Assembly: GCF_023516615.1 (NCBI RefSeq)
Contig: NZ_JAMGBF010000060.1
Location: forward strand, 1 to 64,000
Length of the DNA: 64,000 nt
Reading direction: 5' to 3'
Origin: Streptomyces panaciradicis
Lineage (GTDB): Bacteria > Actinomycetota > Actinomycetes > Streptomycetales > Streptomycetaceae
Below are positions 45,210 to 54,129 of the stretch, piece after piece; position 1 is the first letter of the stretch, and each line of letters starts with the position of its first letter. Below the pieces are notes generated by a model. The model ran no database searches, was not told the DNA's origin, and saw nothing but the letters and a program-made list of their open reading frames with translations. Both the position numbers and the translations under genes were made by a program.

Positions 45210-45522
45210 GCGAAGGTGTTCCGGCCCCGCAGAGGTGGAGGCCCGTGCTGCTTGACCTCCCCGGCCGCCCCGGCTGGTCCCATGAACTGCCGCACCGGCC
45301 CTATGTCCAGGAACCTGCCACGTCGACGCGCCCTCCTTGCCCGCGGCATTCCGCCCGGCCTGGTACGCGCCAACAGCAACAGCCTCGCACCCACGGCCAC
45401 GGCGGCATCCGGCTGAACCGGGAGGAACACGCCGGCGCATCACCACCCTGCCGCAGGCGCGCTACCGCACCGAGTGGCCGGGGGAAGCAGGCGCGCCGAT
45501 GCCGGGACCGTGCCTGCGTGAT
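45210..45522. other. No recognisable gene
   Basis: Just over 300 bases between the polymerase fragment and a tiny minus-strand ORF. Nothing is assignable. Confidence 0.35.
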
Positions 45523-45621
45523 TCAGACGACGAACGGCCACCGCGGGTCGGTCGGGACGATCGCGTACTCGTCGAAGAACCGTTCAAAGGCTTCCCGACC
45601 GTGCGTGCGGCGGTACTCCAT
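45523..45621 (-). other. Tiny protein-like ORF, possibly a gene tail
   Basis: The minus-strand frame from ATG 45621 encodes 32 residues (MEYRRTHGREAFERFFDEYA, ending TDPRWPFVV). The frame is open further upstream (LHAVERAAALWALPGTAA). Composition is protein-like, suggesting the 3' end of a lost gene. No family recognised. Confidence 0.25.
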
Positions 45622-45856
45622 CACGGCTGCCGTCCCCGGTAAGGCCCATAGCGCCGCTGCGCGTTCGACGGCATGGAGGGGGGGTGCGGCGCACGGGCGG
45701 TCAGGCCTTCACGCACAGAGCAGCGTCGCGGCCTCGCCCGCCGGCTCCTTCAAGAGGCGGAGCAGAAAGAGGACGGGATCGGGATGTCCTTGGACGGGGT
45801 AGACGGGCGGTGCGATGCGGGGCGGTCCGGCGCGCTGCTTGAGGGAAGGTGAACGT

Positions 45857-46744
45857 ATGCAATTCGACGATGACGCTGCTCTGGACACGTCCGAGGTCGA
45901 GGACGGTCGGGGAGGAGCGCTGGGCGGGATCCCGGGTGGCGGGAAGACCGTCGGCGGGGGACTGGTCGGGCTCGTGGTGCTGGTCGCGTCCGTGCTCTTC
46001 GGTGTCGACCCCGGCATGTTCGACTCGGGCGGCAGCGACACGTCCTCGTCCGGCACGTCAGCCGCGGACCTCGCGGCGAACTGCCGTACCGGTGCTGACG
46101 CCAACCGCAAGGAGGAGTGCCGGATCGTCGCCGTGGTCGACAGCGTGCAGGCGTTCTGGAAGCAGACGGAGACGGCCGCCGGCAAGCCCTACCAGGAGGC
46201 CCCGACGTTCCTGTTCACCGGCAGTGTGAACACCGGCTGCGGGAGCGCGACGTCCGACGTCGGCCCCTTCTACTGCTCAGCCGATGACAAGGTCTATCTC
46301 GACCTCGGCTTCTTCAACGACCTGAGCAGCAAGTTCGGAGCCAAGGGCGGCCCGTTCGCCGAGGCCTACGTCATCGCGCACGAATACGGCCACCACGTCC
46401 AGGACCTCAGCGGAACGATCTCCCGCGGCAGCGGAAAGGGCCAGAACAGCGGCTCGGTGAAACTCGAGTTGCAGGCGGACTGCTACGCCGGAGTGTGGGC
46501 CCACCACGCCACCACGACCCCCGACCCCAAGAGTGGTAAGCCACTGATCACCGACTTGACGCAGGACGACATCAACCGCGGGCTGGACGCGGCCGCCGCC
46601 GTCGGAGATGACCGTATTCAACAGCGCTACCAGGGCAAGGTCACACCCGACACCTGGACCCACGGCTCCGCGAGCCAGCGCCAGCAATGGTTCTCCACCG
46701 GCAACCGCTCCGGCCGCGTCGCCGACTGCAACACGTTCAGCTGA
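45857..46744 (+). CDS. YpfJ-type neutral zinc metallopeptidase
   Basis: A 295-residue membrane-anchored peptidase of the YpfJ/KPN_02809 family. The N-terminal acidic tail is followed by a single TM helix (VGGGLVGLVVLVASVLFGVD). The extracellular domain has the zinc motif HEYGHHVQDL (His-Glu-x-x-His) near residue 176 and a downstream acidic ELQADCYAGVWAHH that supplies the third ligand. Paired Cys (NCRTG, ECRIV, GCGSA, FYCSA) suggest disulfides outside the cell. ATG 45857. Confidence 0.92.
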   Translation: MQFDDDAALDTSEVEDGRGGALGGIPGGGKTVGGGLVGLVVLVASVLFGVDPGMFDSGGSDTSSSGTSAADLAANCRTGADANRKEECRIVAVVDSVQAFWKQTETAAGKPYQEAPTFLFTGSVNTGCGSATSDVGPFYCSADDKVYLDLGFFNDLSSKFGAKGGPFAEAYVIAHEYGHHVQDLSGTISRGSGKGQNSGSVKLELQADCYAGVWAHHATTTPDPKSGKPLITDLTQDDINRGLDAAAAVGDDRIQQRYQGKVTPDTWTHGSASQRQQWFSTGNRSGRVADCNTFS

Positions 46745-46847
46745 CCACGCTACGACGGCACGGCCGGAGGAGCCGGGGTTGCGTGGTTGCGGGCGGAGGC
46801 ATGGAGAATATTCGACCCGTTCTGCTCTCTGACGAGATGATGGGCTC

Positions 46848-47357
46848 ATGTCGTTCACGGAATCAGCAGCGCGCGAACTTCAGGACCGTGCCGTTCTGTG
46901 GAGCATGCGCGAGATCCCGGCAGCCGATGTCGTCGCTGCCGCCTGTGATGCACTCGTTGCCGGCCTGGACAGTCCTGCCCTGCGGATCCTGGCCGCGTGC
47001 ACACGTTCGGAGGCGGATTACGACGTCCCCGACCTGCTTCCCCCGGCCCTCGACGAACTGGGCCTCGTCTTCCACGCAGCGGACAGCGTTGCCGGACAGG
47101 AAGCTGCGGTGCGAGCACTGGCTGCCCGCATGCTGGCCAACGAGTTGACACCACGTGAGCTGGCCTTGCAGATCCACCACCGTTTTGGGCATGAACTCGC
47201 TGTGGCCGAACAACTCGCCCTTCTGGACGATGAGTACGACATCGTCGAGTACGGCGACAGGACACCGGCACAGGTCGACGCCGACGTTGTCACCGAGGCC
47301 CTTCGGCTCACTCAGCATCCTCGTGTCACGCCCCAAACCGAAGGATCCACCGGTTGA
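46848..47357 (+). CDS. Hypothetical protein
   Basis: A 169-residue, acidic, helical, soluble protein (ELQDRAVLWSMREIPAADVV; ALRILAACTRSEADYDVPDL; ALAARMLANELTPRELALQI). The style resembles small actinobacterial immunity-like proteins, but no named family is recognised. ATG 46848 is 103 bases after the metallopeptidase stop, so it may have its own promoter. Confidence 0.65.
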   Translation: MSFTESAARELQDRAVLWSMREIPAADVVAAACDALVAGLDSPALRILAACTRSEADYDVPDLLPPALDELGLVFHAADSVAGQEAAVRALAARMLANELTPRELALQIHHRFGHELAVAEQLALLDDEYDIVEYGDRTPAQVDADVVTEALRLTQHPRVTPQTEGSTG

Positions 47358-48372
47358 AGCATTTCGATAGCTTCGTGGATTCGCTGTCTTTCAGACCCTC
47401 ACCGAAACGCCTCTGCCCCGTAGGCCGGATCATCTGCAGCATGTCGTCGACGTCACCCACCTAATGACACGGGGCCTTGTGTCAGGAAGTGGTGATGCGG
47501 GCGGGTTTCGCGCTCAGTGGCGAGGTCACCCGCACCTCACACCGACCTGCCGCGTTGGCGTGAATGGGTGGAGCCGGAGGTGGGCCGGAGTGCGCGGCGA
47601 GCTGGAGGGGGTGGCGCCGGGCAGGGGCAGTGCGGCGGTGGTTGCGCGACCGTGCGGTTTGAGGTGCCCGGTGTCGGTGACGTGGCCTGGCTGTCGGCCG
47701 CCACCGGCGCCGGGTTTTGGGGCTGCCGCCTGCCATCGCCTCCCGGGCCGTCATTGCTGGCCTCAGCACCACTGAACCCGCCTACCACGGCTGACCCCAC
47801 CTCGGCCCGGCTGGGCCGTCTCGTCGGATCACTTCCGCCGGCCGGGGTTGTCGTCTCGTTCTCGGCTTGGCGCTGCTCGCTGCGCCGCCGTTGGAGGTAA
47901 CCCACGGTGGCGACGAACACCGTGGCGCCTACGGGAAGCGCGACTGTCAGTAACTCCACGGAGGTATTGTGGCGACAGCGATGCCGCTGGCCAGCGCCTG
48001 GGAGGGACGATGCGTCGTCGGCACGGCTGCCCCCGGTGCGCGCGGGCAGACGTCGGCCCGGGATGGCCTCAGCGCGCATCGCGGTGCCTTGTCGCTTTCC
48101 ACCAGGACGCCCTGACGCCCCGGGCAACCTCCAGAGGTGCCTGCAGCGGTGAATGTGTTCACCGGACGGGATGCCCGTCGGCGCAGGGGTGCGGACCGTC
48201 CTCGCGCAGGTGGCCGACCGCGCAAGAGCAGCGAGCGGGGAAATCCGTGACCGGAATGCTGCAGGTGGGGGTGGCGTCGTATCAGCGTGCGAGGATCTCG
48301 GGTGTGAGTGCTCCGAGTTTGATCCGACCCACGGCGCCCTGGGTCGTTTTCACCGCCCGGAGTGATGCGTAG
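47358..48372. other. About 1 kb without a confident gene
   Basis: Overlapping open frames occur on both strands. One minus-strand frame (GTG near 47962) starts with a hydrophobic stretch (TVALPVGATVFVATVGYLQR) and continues as low-complexity Pro/Ala/Gly sequence; another plus-strand start follows GGAGG near 47960. Neither has convincing support. The segment looks like degraded sequence. Confidence 0.4.
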
Positions 48373-48855
48373 GTGTCCGCCGATTCGAGTGCGTTGCTGG
48401 AGCGGGGTGGCCTGGTCCTGCGGCTTGATGCCCGCGAGCTGCTGGAACCCGCCTCGCTGTTTGGTGCGTTCGCGCGCGAGCTGTCGTTTCCCGGTTACTT
48501 CGGCCACAACTGGGGTGCCCTCGTCGACTGTCTGCACGACTGGCACGGCCCTGGGCACGTGAAGCGCGATGTTGCGCTTTTGATCGGCGAAGCGGACGTG
48601 CTCCTCGGGGCCGTTTTCCTGGGACTGTTCATCTCGGTGCTCTGTCAGGCGGCGTGGAAGACGAACCTCCAGCTCGGCGCCGGCGGCCTGCCCGACGGGG
48701 AGCGGGTGCCGTTCGTTTTGCACTTCGTGTTCCTGCTGGAGCACACCGTGTCGGCTGACTCCGCCGAAGCCGTGTCCAGGGGCAGGTGGTTGGATGTCGA
48801 GCTCACGGACCATCGGCTGACCGTCGCCTTGGACAGCGCCTACTGGAGCGGCTGA
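48373..48855 (+). CDS. Barstar-like (barnase inhibitor) protein
   Basis: A 160-residue protein whose first 60 residues contain the barstar core: LDARELLEPASLFGAFAREL, then FPGYFGHNWGALVDCLHDW (family pattern FP-x-YFG-x-NWDALxDCL). The aspartate that contacts barnase is replaced by Gly in this copy (NWGAL). A hydrophobic segment follows (LLGAVFLGLFISVLCQAAW), and the C-terminal half is longer than in classical barstar. GTG 48373. No ribonuclease gene is adjacent, so it is an orphan immunity-type gene. Confidence 0.75.
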   Translation: MSADSSALLERGGLVLRLDARELLEPASLFGAFARELSFPGYFGHNWGALVDCLHDWHGPGHVKRDVALLIGEADVLLGAVFLGLFISVLCQAAWKTNLQLGAGGLPDGERVPFVLHFVFLLEHTVSADSAEAVSRGRWLDVELTDHRLTVALDSAYWSG

Positions 48856-48950
48856 AGAAGGTGCCGCAATGCGGCGCAGTCACCGTTGGCACATGCGCCG
48901 CATGGTTTGTCGATGAGTTCGCGCGCTGTGTCGAGGTGCCCGACGTGCTG

Positions 48951-49694
48951 TCATGCCTGGACGGTGGGACGGACGTTGATCTCGCCGATCTCGACGTCGC
49001 CGGGCTGTTCAAGGGCGAAAGCGACCGCGCGGGCGACCGCGGCCGGCTCGATGCCCGCCGCGTCCATGTGTTGGCGTGTCTGTTCGCGGATGTGCGGGTC
49101 TGTCATGGAGTCGGCGAGGTCGGTGCGGATGTATCCGGGCGAGATGGCTGTCGTACGTACCACGCCGTCGGTGGATTCCCGGCGCAGTCCTTCGTGGATG
49201 GTGCGGACGGCGTTCTTGGTCGCCGCGTAGACGGCCATGCTGGGGGATGCGCCGTGCAGGCCGGCCACGGAGACAATGCTGACCAGGTGGCCCGCTCCTT
49301 GTTCGCGGAAGACGGGCAGTACGGCGGCGACGCCGTTGAGCATGCCGCGGAGGTTGACATCGATCATGGCCGACCAGCCTTCGGTGTCGAGGTCGGCCAG
49401 CGGGCTGATCGGGGCGATTCCGGCGTTGTTCACCAGCACGTCGATACGCCCATAGAGGTCGGTGGTGGCGCGGACCAGGCGCTGCAGGTCTTCGGCCTTG
49501 GTGACGTCGACGACGCACGCGGCGGCCCGGCCTCCCTCCTGCCGGATGTCGTGCGCGATGGCGTCGATGCGCTCGCTGCGGCGGGCTGCGAGGACGACCG
49601 CGGCGCCGCGCCGGGCGAGCAGGCGGGCCGTGGCTTCCCCGATGCCGCCGCTGGCTCCGGTGATGGCGACAATCTTGTCGTGAAGAGAGAGCAC
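48951..49694 (-). CDS. Short-chain dehydrogenase/reductase
   Basis: A 247-residue classical SDR: cofactor motif AITGASGGIGEATARLLARR, NNAGIAPISPL, catalytic Ser in IVSVAGLHGA, and Tyr-x3-Lys in MAVYAATKNAV. GTG 49694 has GGAGG six bases upstream, preferred to the longer frame to 49898 that crosses the operator. Divergent from a TetR regulator; a 15-bp inverted repeat lies between them. Confidence 0.92.
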   Translation of the reverse strand: MLSLHDKIVAITGASGGIGEATARLLARRGAAVVLAARRSERIDAIAHDIRQEGGRAAACVVDVTKAEDLQRLVRATTDLYGRIDVLVNNAGIAPISPLADLDTEGWSAMIDVNLRGMLNGVAAVLPVFREQGAGHLVSIVSVAGLHGASPSMAVYAATKNAVRTIHEGLRRESTDGVVRTTAISPGYIRTDLADSMTDPHIREQTRQHMDAAGIEPAAVARAVAFALEQPGDVEIGEINVRPTVQA

Positions 49695-49712
49695 TGCTGC
49701 CTCCAGTAAAGT

Positions 49713-49754
49713 GGACACGTGTCCGGTGAGTTTCACCTTACCGGACACGTGTCC
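49713..49754. promoter_or_regulatory. Paired TetR operators between SDR and TetR genes
   Basis: GGACACGTGTCC occurs at 49713-49724 and again at 49743-49754. Together GGACACGTGTCCGGT (49713-49727) and ACCGGACACGTGTCC (49740-49754) form a perfect 15-bp inverted repeat around a 12-base centre. The two palindromes are 30 bp apart, about three helical turns. Confidence 0.8.
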
Positions 49755-49785
49755 GCTTGTGATGACGGAACATCGGGAGATGCCT

Positions 49786-50346
49786 ATGAGCGCGCCAGCA
49801 CGCCGTCCGGATGCGGCGCGGAACCGGAGCCTTATCGTGGAGGCCGCCCGCGCAGCACTCGCCGAGTCCCCCCACGTCCACCTCAACGAGATCGCCAAAC
49901 GTGCCGGTGTGGGACAGGGAACGCTCTACCGCAACTTCCCCAACCGCGAAGCGCTCCTGGCCGAGGTCTACCGGCGCGACGTCGAAGACCTCGTCACCGC
50001 CGCTCCCGCTCTGCTGGCGGAACACGAGCCGGTGGAAGCCTTGCGGCACTGGCTCGACCGGGTGATCGACTACGCCGAGATCAAACGCGGTGTCCTGGCG
50101 GCGCTCGAGCCGACGGCTTGGCAGGACCTCGTCGCCCACAGCCACAACCCCATCGAAGGCGCCCTGGCTCACCTGCTGGATGCCGGGAAAGCGGCCGGTT
50201 CCATCCGCACCGACGTGGACGCCCACGGGGTCCTCGTGCTCATCGCCTACCTCAGCCGGCTGGAACGGGACGAATGGAAATCCACGGCCCGGCCACTGAT
50301 GAACGTCATCCTCGACGGCCTTCGACGACAGCACGCGGACCGGTGA
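49786..50346 (+). CDS. TetR-family regulator
   Basis: A 186-residue TetR protein (HTH HLNEIAKRAGVGQGTLYRNF followed by PNREALLAEVYRRDVEDLV) with the SbtR-like C-terminal domain seen in many actinobacterial regulators of SDR genes. ATG 49786 with GGGAG was preferred over ATG 49762. It is divergent from, and probably represses, the SDR gene through the paired palindrome. Confidence 0.92.
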   Translation: MSAPARRPDAARNRSLIVEAARAALAESPHVHLNEIAKRAGVGQGTLYRNFPNREALLAEVYRRDVEDLVTAAPALLAEHEPVEALRHWLDRVIDYAEIKRGVLAALEPTAWQDLVAHSHNPIEGALAHLLDAGKAAGSIRTDVDAHGVLVLIAYLSRLERDEWKSTARPLMNVILDGLRRQHADR

Positions 50347-50494
50347 GGACAACAGATCACTGAGGACATCCCGAAGGGCAACCCCCACGTCACCACACAG
50401 CAGAGCTCGCTGATTGACATGTGCTGTCCCGAACTCGTCGACAAATGGTGTCCGCTGTCACCTGCAAAGCCGGCGGGCACGGTGCATGCAGGGC

Positions 50495-50683
50495 TCAGGA
50501 GCGGAGCCCCAGCCGGATTGCGGTGGCGGTCACCGTGCCGTGGAGGACGCACCGACGATCGAAGCGGGTGGTCACGGCGCGGAAACCTTCGAGGGCGTTG
50601 ATCGTTCGCTCGTTCTCGTTCCTGCGGGCACAGGGGAGCCGCGCAGGCATCTTCATCCGGCCGGACGGCCAGGCGGTTTGCAC
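50495..50683 (-). pseudogene. IS5-type transposase C-terminal fragment
   Basis: The minus-strand frame reads CARRNENERTINALEGFRAV, then TTRFDRRCVLHGTVTATAIR and ends LGLRS. This is the end of an IS427-type transposase (RNxxERxINxLKxFRAVATRYDKR). Only the last catalytic Glu helix remains. Confidence 0.75.
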
Positions 50684-50686
50684 AGT

Positions 50687-51033
50687 TCAGGGCCGCAGGG
50701 TCTCTGCTTGTGGATCGAAGCAGGTGAGTCCCCGTGTGCGGGCCAGGGTGGCGGCGTACTGAGACACTTCCTCGGCCCTGCCGTAGGACATGAGCAGGTA
50801 GACGATCGGTCCTGATGCCTCATCCGCCACCGGTGGTGAGGCCCAGGGGCTGTCATGTGCGTCGTCGGATACCGTTCGAGGAGCGCCTCGATGTAGGCCT
50901 TGATGCAGGGCGTCGGTTCCACGACCGCGTCATCGGAGTCGAGGTAGCGCTCGTAGAGCTCGTCGTAGACAACACCGGCTGCGTCGTTGTCGCGCGGCGG
51001 CTCGCCCTCCCAGACGGCCAGGTCAAAAGTCAT
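50687..51033 (-). pseudogene. Frameshifted conserved hypothetical protein
   Basis: ATG 51033 begins MTFDLAVWEGEPPRDNDAAG, continuing YDELYERYLDSDDAVVEPTP and IKAYIEALLERYP. The frame shifts near 50850, then resumes as ASPPVADEASGPIVYLLMSY and EEVSQYAATLARTRGLTCFD to a stop at 50687. The two halves clearly belong to one small (about 125 residues) actinobacterial protein often seen beside toxin/immunity genes. One indel inactivates it. Confidence 0.65.
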
Positions 51034-51272
51034 GGCCGAATGATCGCAAAGGGGTGATCCGGCCTGGGCCAGCACCCTCTTGAAGGCGGCCCGGGAACGA
51101 CCCATGGACTCCCGCTTCGCGCGGCTGGCCCCCGCCCCGCCCCCTCTCCTCTCGTGCTGCCTTGAGCCGGATCCGTCCTGCCCGCTTCGCTTCGTGTTGG
51201 CGCCGCGAGCTGCTGCCGGGACTGAGGGTGCTGGTCAACCAGGACCGGATGCACGAGAGCCTGCACGGCTAG

Positions 51273-51360
51273 TTGCAGGCTCGGGACTGGGCCGGGTTGG
51301 GTGACTTGCTGGCTGAGGACTTGGTGGTGGAGTGGCCGGTCGGCGGGAAAGAGCTGGTGC
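51273..51360 (+). pseudogene. Short SnoaL/NTF2-like fragment
   Basis: The plus-strand reading LQARDWAGLGDLLAEDLVVE continues WPVGGKELV. It matches the first helix and strand of SnoaL-like proteins (ARDWxGLxxLLAEDVVxEWP). A stop codon directly precedes it and similarity ends after it. Confidence 0.35.
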
Positions 51361-51514
51361 CGGTCTTGCTGATGGTCCCGCCGAAGGCGAGGCGGTCGAC
51401 GATGGCCGGGCAGAGGCCGGGCTGAATCCGCAATCTGAGAGCGGCCATGCACGCGCCCTAGGGCACAGGATGAGCGCGGCTCGGAGGACGGTCCGCGGAG
51501 CTCATCCACGGCTG

Positions 51515-51550
51515 CGGGGCCGGCCGGTCCGTCGACGGCTGCCGGCCCCG
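51515..51550 (-). terminator. Hairpin after the MFS gene
   Basis: CGGGGCCGG (51515-51523) pairs with CCGGCCCCG (51542-51550) across an 18-base loop that can itself partly pair. It lies eight bases beyond the MFS stop codon. Confidence 0.6.
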
Positions 51551-51557
51551 TGTCCGG

Positions 51558-53264
51558 TTAACTTTCGGCCGCGGTGAGGGTGGCGAGTTCGCGGTCGACG
51601 GCGAGCTGGTGCGCCTCGGCGTCCTCACGCGCCTTCTTCGGGCTCCAGCGGCCTGCCATCACGAAAACGAAGGGCAGGAACAGCACTTGGCCGCCGACGC
51701 AGATCCACCACCAGTTGCGCCACTCGCCGGGTCCGTCCTTCGACGCCTTCTGGACCTGGGGGCCGTATTCCCGCAACAACTTGAGCTGAGGTGCGGCCTT
51801 TTGCACGACAGCCAGGTTCGCCGCACCGACTTCCTTGACTGCGCGGGCGCCCAGGGTGGGTGGCACCGTGGTCGGGGTGTACTTGTCCAGTTCGGCGAAG
51901 AGTTGAGGATGCGCGTTGATGATGGTGAGCGCGGGCGCGGCCTGGGCCGAGGCAGCCTTGACCTCAGCGCCGTGCTCCACCAGCGGGGTCACGGACGTCA
52001 CGAGGACGGGGATGAAGGCTGCGGAGACGGCGACGACGATGCGCACTGTCCACCCCCACACCGCCAAACCCGCTGCCGTTGCTGCCGGGTTGTGCTTTTC
52101 CACGGTCTCGGTGAAGCTCGCCATCCAGGGCGCGTAGGCGATGCCGCTGAAGACCCCGATGCCGATGAACAGCAGCGCGAAGGTGTAGTAGTCGGTCGTC
52201 GGGTGAGTGGCGCGGGTGGCGAAGATCGCGGTCACCACGATGGAGCCGACCGCGCCGACGATCATGAACGGCTTGCGGACCTTCAAGCGGTCCGAGAGCA
52301 GGCCCACCAGGACCAGGGCGATGGCGTTCGCGCCCCAATACCAGTTGGCCAGCGCGTTGGTGCGCTGCTCGGTGTAGCCGAATGTGGTCGCGAAGTAGAC
52401 GACGAAGTTGCCGACCGCCGCGTAGTAGAGCAGCAGGAACACGGCGATGGCGAAGGCCGATCCCAGCACGTCCAGGCGCATCATCTGCCGCCACTCGCCG
52501 CGGCGCACAGCCTCGGTGTCCAGCCCCCTGGCGCGCGCCTCGACCAGTGCCCGGTCCCGCAGCGACACCATGGTCTGGTCGCGCAGGGCAGGGGACAGCT
52601 CGCGCAGCGCGAAGATCGCCACGACGAAGACGGCGAATCCTGCCATCGCCGAATACCGCAACTCGTCCTGCCAGGTTGCTGTGTCCAGGGTGTTGCTGGT
52701 GACGGTGGTGACCACCAGAGAGCCGATGACCGGCCCCATCGTCCAGTACCCCATCGCGGTGGCCCGGCCGAGTTGAGGGGAGAAGTCTCTGATCAGCGCG
52801 GGGGTGGCGACGAGCACGATGCCCTCGATGAAGCTGACGAGCGCGAAGAGCACCATATAGGCGCTCTTGCTCGCCGCGTTCGGCAGCCCGAAGAAGACCA
52901 GCAGTGAGGCGATCAGCAACCCGTAGACCACCAGATTCGCCCGGCCCCAGCGATCGGCGAGACCGGCGACGAGCGAGGCGAATGCCCCGATCGCATTGCC
53001 GATCACCGAGACCCAGACGAAGTAGCGGTACGTCATGTCGAAGTGCGTGATGATCGACGTCGCCACCGCGTACTGGATGTAGAGCATGTAGTACAGCACG
53101 ACGGTGGTGATGACCACGATTGCGAGATAGGCCATACGGCGACCGGTGGGCGGATAGTCGGCCAGGTCGCGATGGTACAGGCGGGTCAGCGGGCCGTGGG
53201 CGTTCACGCCGGGCCCTTCAGGCGTGGGTCTGTCGGCGTCGAACGCCGTCGGTGTGGCGGACAT
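51558..53264 (-). CDS. MFS transporter with large late extracytoplasmic loop
   Basis: A 568-residue major facilitator with about 12 helices. The loop 2-3 motif appears as GLADRWGRANLVVYGLL and the second-half equivalent as GLLSDRLKVRKPFMIVG. Between the last two helices lies an unusual stretch of about 85 residues (EVKAASAQAAPALTIINAHP through LLREYGPQVQKASKDGPG), predicted outside the membrane. ATG 53264 has AGGAGG. Its promoter contains a perfect 16-bp palindrome typical of TetR operators, but no regulator gene is next to it. Substrate unknown. Confidence 0.92.
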   Translation of the reverse strand: MSATPTAFDADRPTPEGPGVNAHGPLTRLYHRDLADYPPTGRRMAYLAIVVITTVVLYYMLYIQYAVATSIITHFDMTYRYFVWVSVIGNAIGAFASLVAGLADRWGRANLVVYGLLIASLLVFFGLPNAASKSAYMVLFALVSFIEGIVLVATPALIRDFSPQLGRATAMGYWTMGPVIGSLVVTTVTSNTLDTATWQDELRYSAMAGFAVFVVAIFALRELSPALRDQTMVSLRDRALVEARARGLDTEAVRRGEWRQMMRLDVLGSAFAIAVFLLLYYAAVGNFVVYFATTFGYTEQRTNALANWYWGANAIALVLVGLLSDRLKVRKPFMIVGAVGSIVVTAIFATRATHPTTDYYTFALLFIGIGVFSGIAYAPWMASFTETVEKHNPAATAAGLAVWGWTVRIVVAVSAAFIPVLVTSVTPLVEHGAEVKAASAQAAPALTIINAHPQLFAELDKYTPTTVPPTLGARAVKEVGAANLAVVQKAAPQLKLLREYGPQVQKASKDGPGEWRNWWWICVGGQVLFLPFVFVMAGRWSPKKAREDAEAHQLAVDRELATLTAAES

Positions 53265-53360
53265 GCGGCTCCTCCTGCTGATACGGAAACGGAAACCGGG
53301 TGTGGCGTCACGGCGACGGGGCTCGGTGCGCCCGGCTCCGAGAGCGTGGCCAGAGGCTAG

Positions 53361-53376
53361 TACCGACTAGTCGGTA
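53361..53376. promoter_or_regulatory. Perfect 16-bp palindrome (TetR-type operator)
   Basis: TACCGACTAGTCGGTA is self-complementary and lies 97 bases upstream of the MFS start, flanked by further CTAG steps. The form closely matches operators of TetR-family repressors of efflux pumps. Confidence 0.7.
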
Positions 53377-53399
53377 CGCCTAGAGGTCGGCGCAAGGTT

Positions 53400-54129
53400 G
53401 TTCACCCCGCTCGTCACTTTGACCGCCGACACAAACGGCTAAGCCGTCCGTGGGCCGCGCAGCATCCCTGACAGACCATGACCCGCTCATCGTCGGCCGC
53501 GAAACCGCTGTCAACCTCATGGCCTGGGCTCTTACCAGCCCGAACACGGGGGACGTTCGGCAGCGCGCGCACCGAATGCTCGCTCCTCAGGCGTCGGAGT
53601 TCCGGTTGGGTGAGGGCCGGGAGCGATCGAAGTCGTCGCCGCGCCGCTGCAACGCACGTACAGCGGCTCTTCGGAATCGGTCTGAAGCCTGATCCGCGGC
53701 GGGGGCGTCGGTTCCTTGCGTGAGCCATCCCGCTCGATTCGCGCAACAGCGGCAGCCGTCTCGTTCGCGGTCCGAGCCGCTGGGTTCGTCTCACGGGAGG
53801 CCTTCCGCGTGCCGTAGGCGGCAGCGCCGCTTCTCACTTGCCTGGTCGCCGCTCACCACAACTGATATGGCGAGTGATTCCGCGCTGGAGGCCGTTCACG
53901 GCTTCAACCCGGTGCCCACACCCTGTGGCCGGCCCGGGTGGAGCCCCGCCCGCGTCATCGGGATTCTCCCCTTTCAGGGCGGAGGGGCGGCAGCGTCACA
54001 TCCGTCCGCGCAGTACGCCGACGCGTCGGCCCGGACAACGGCACCCGGCTGCTTCGAGAACGGTTAAAGGATGGCGACGCACACCGAGTCATGCGTCATC
54101 GGGCGGGTGTACAGGTCGACACCCTCCGG
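53400..54129. other. About 730 bases without a confident gene
   Basis: Several open frames on both strands show no family resemblance. This is where a divergent regulator of the MFS gene would be expected, and none is found. The 3' part leads into the Rhs remnant. Confidence 0.4.

Noticed and set aside
47537..47962. Minus-strand frame with an N-terminal hydrophobic stretch
   Set aside because: No ribosome site, low-complexity Pro/Ala tail, and competing frames; not convincing as a gene.
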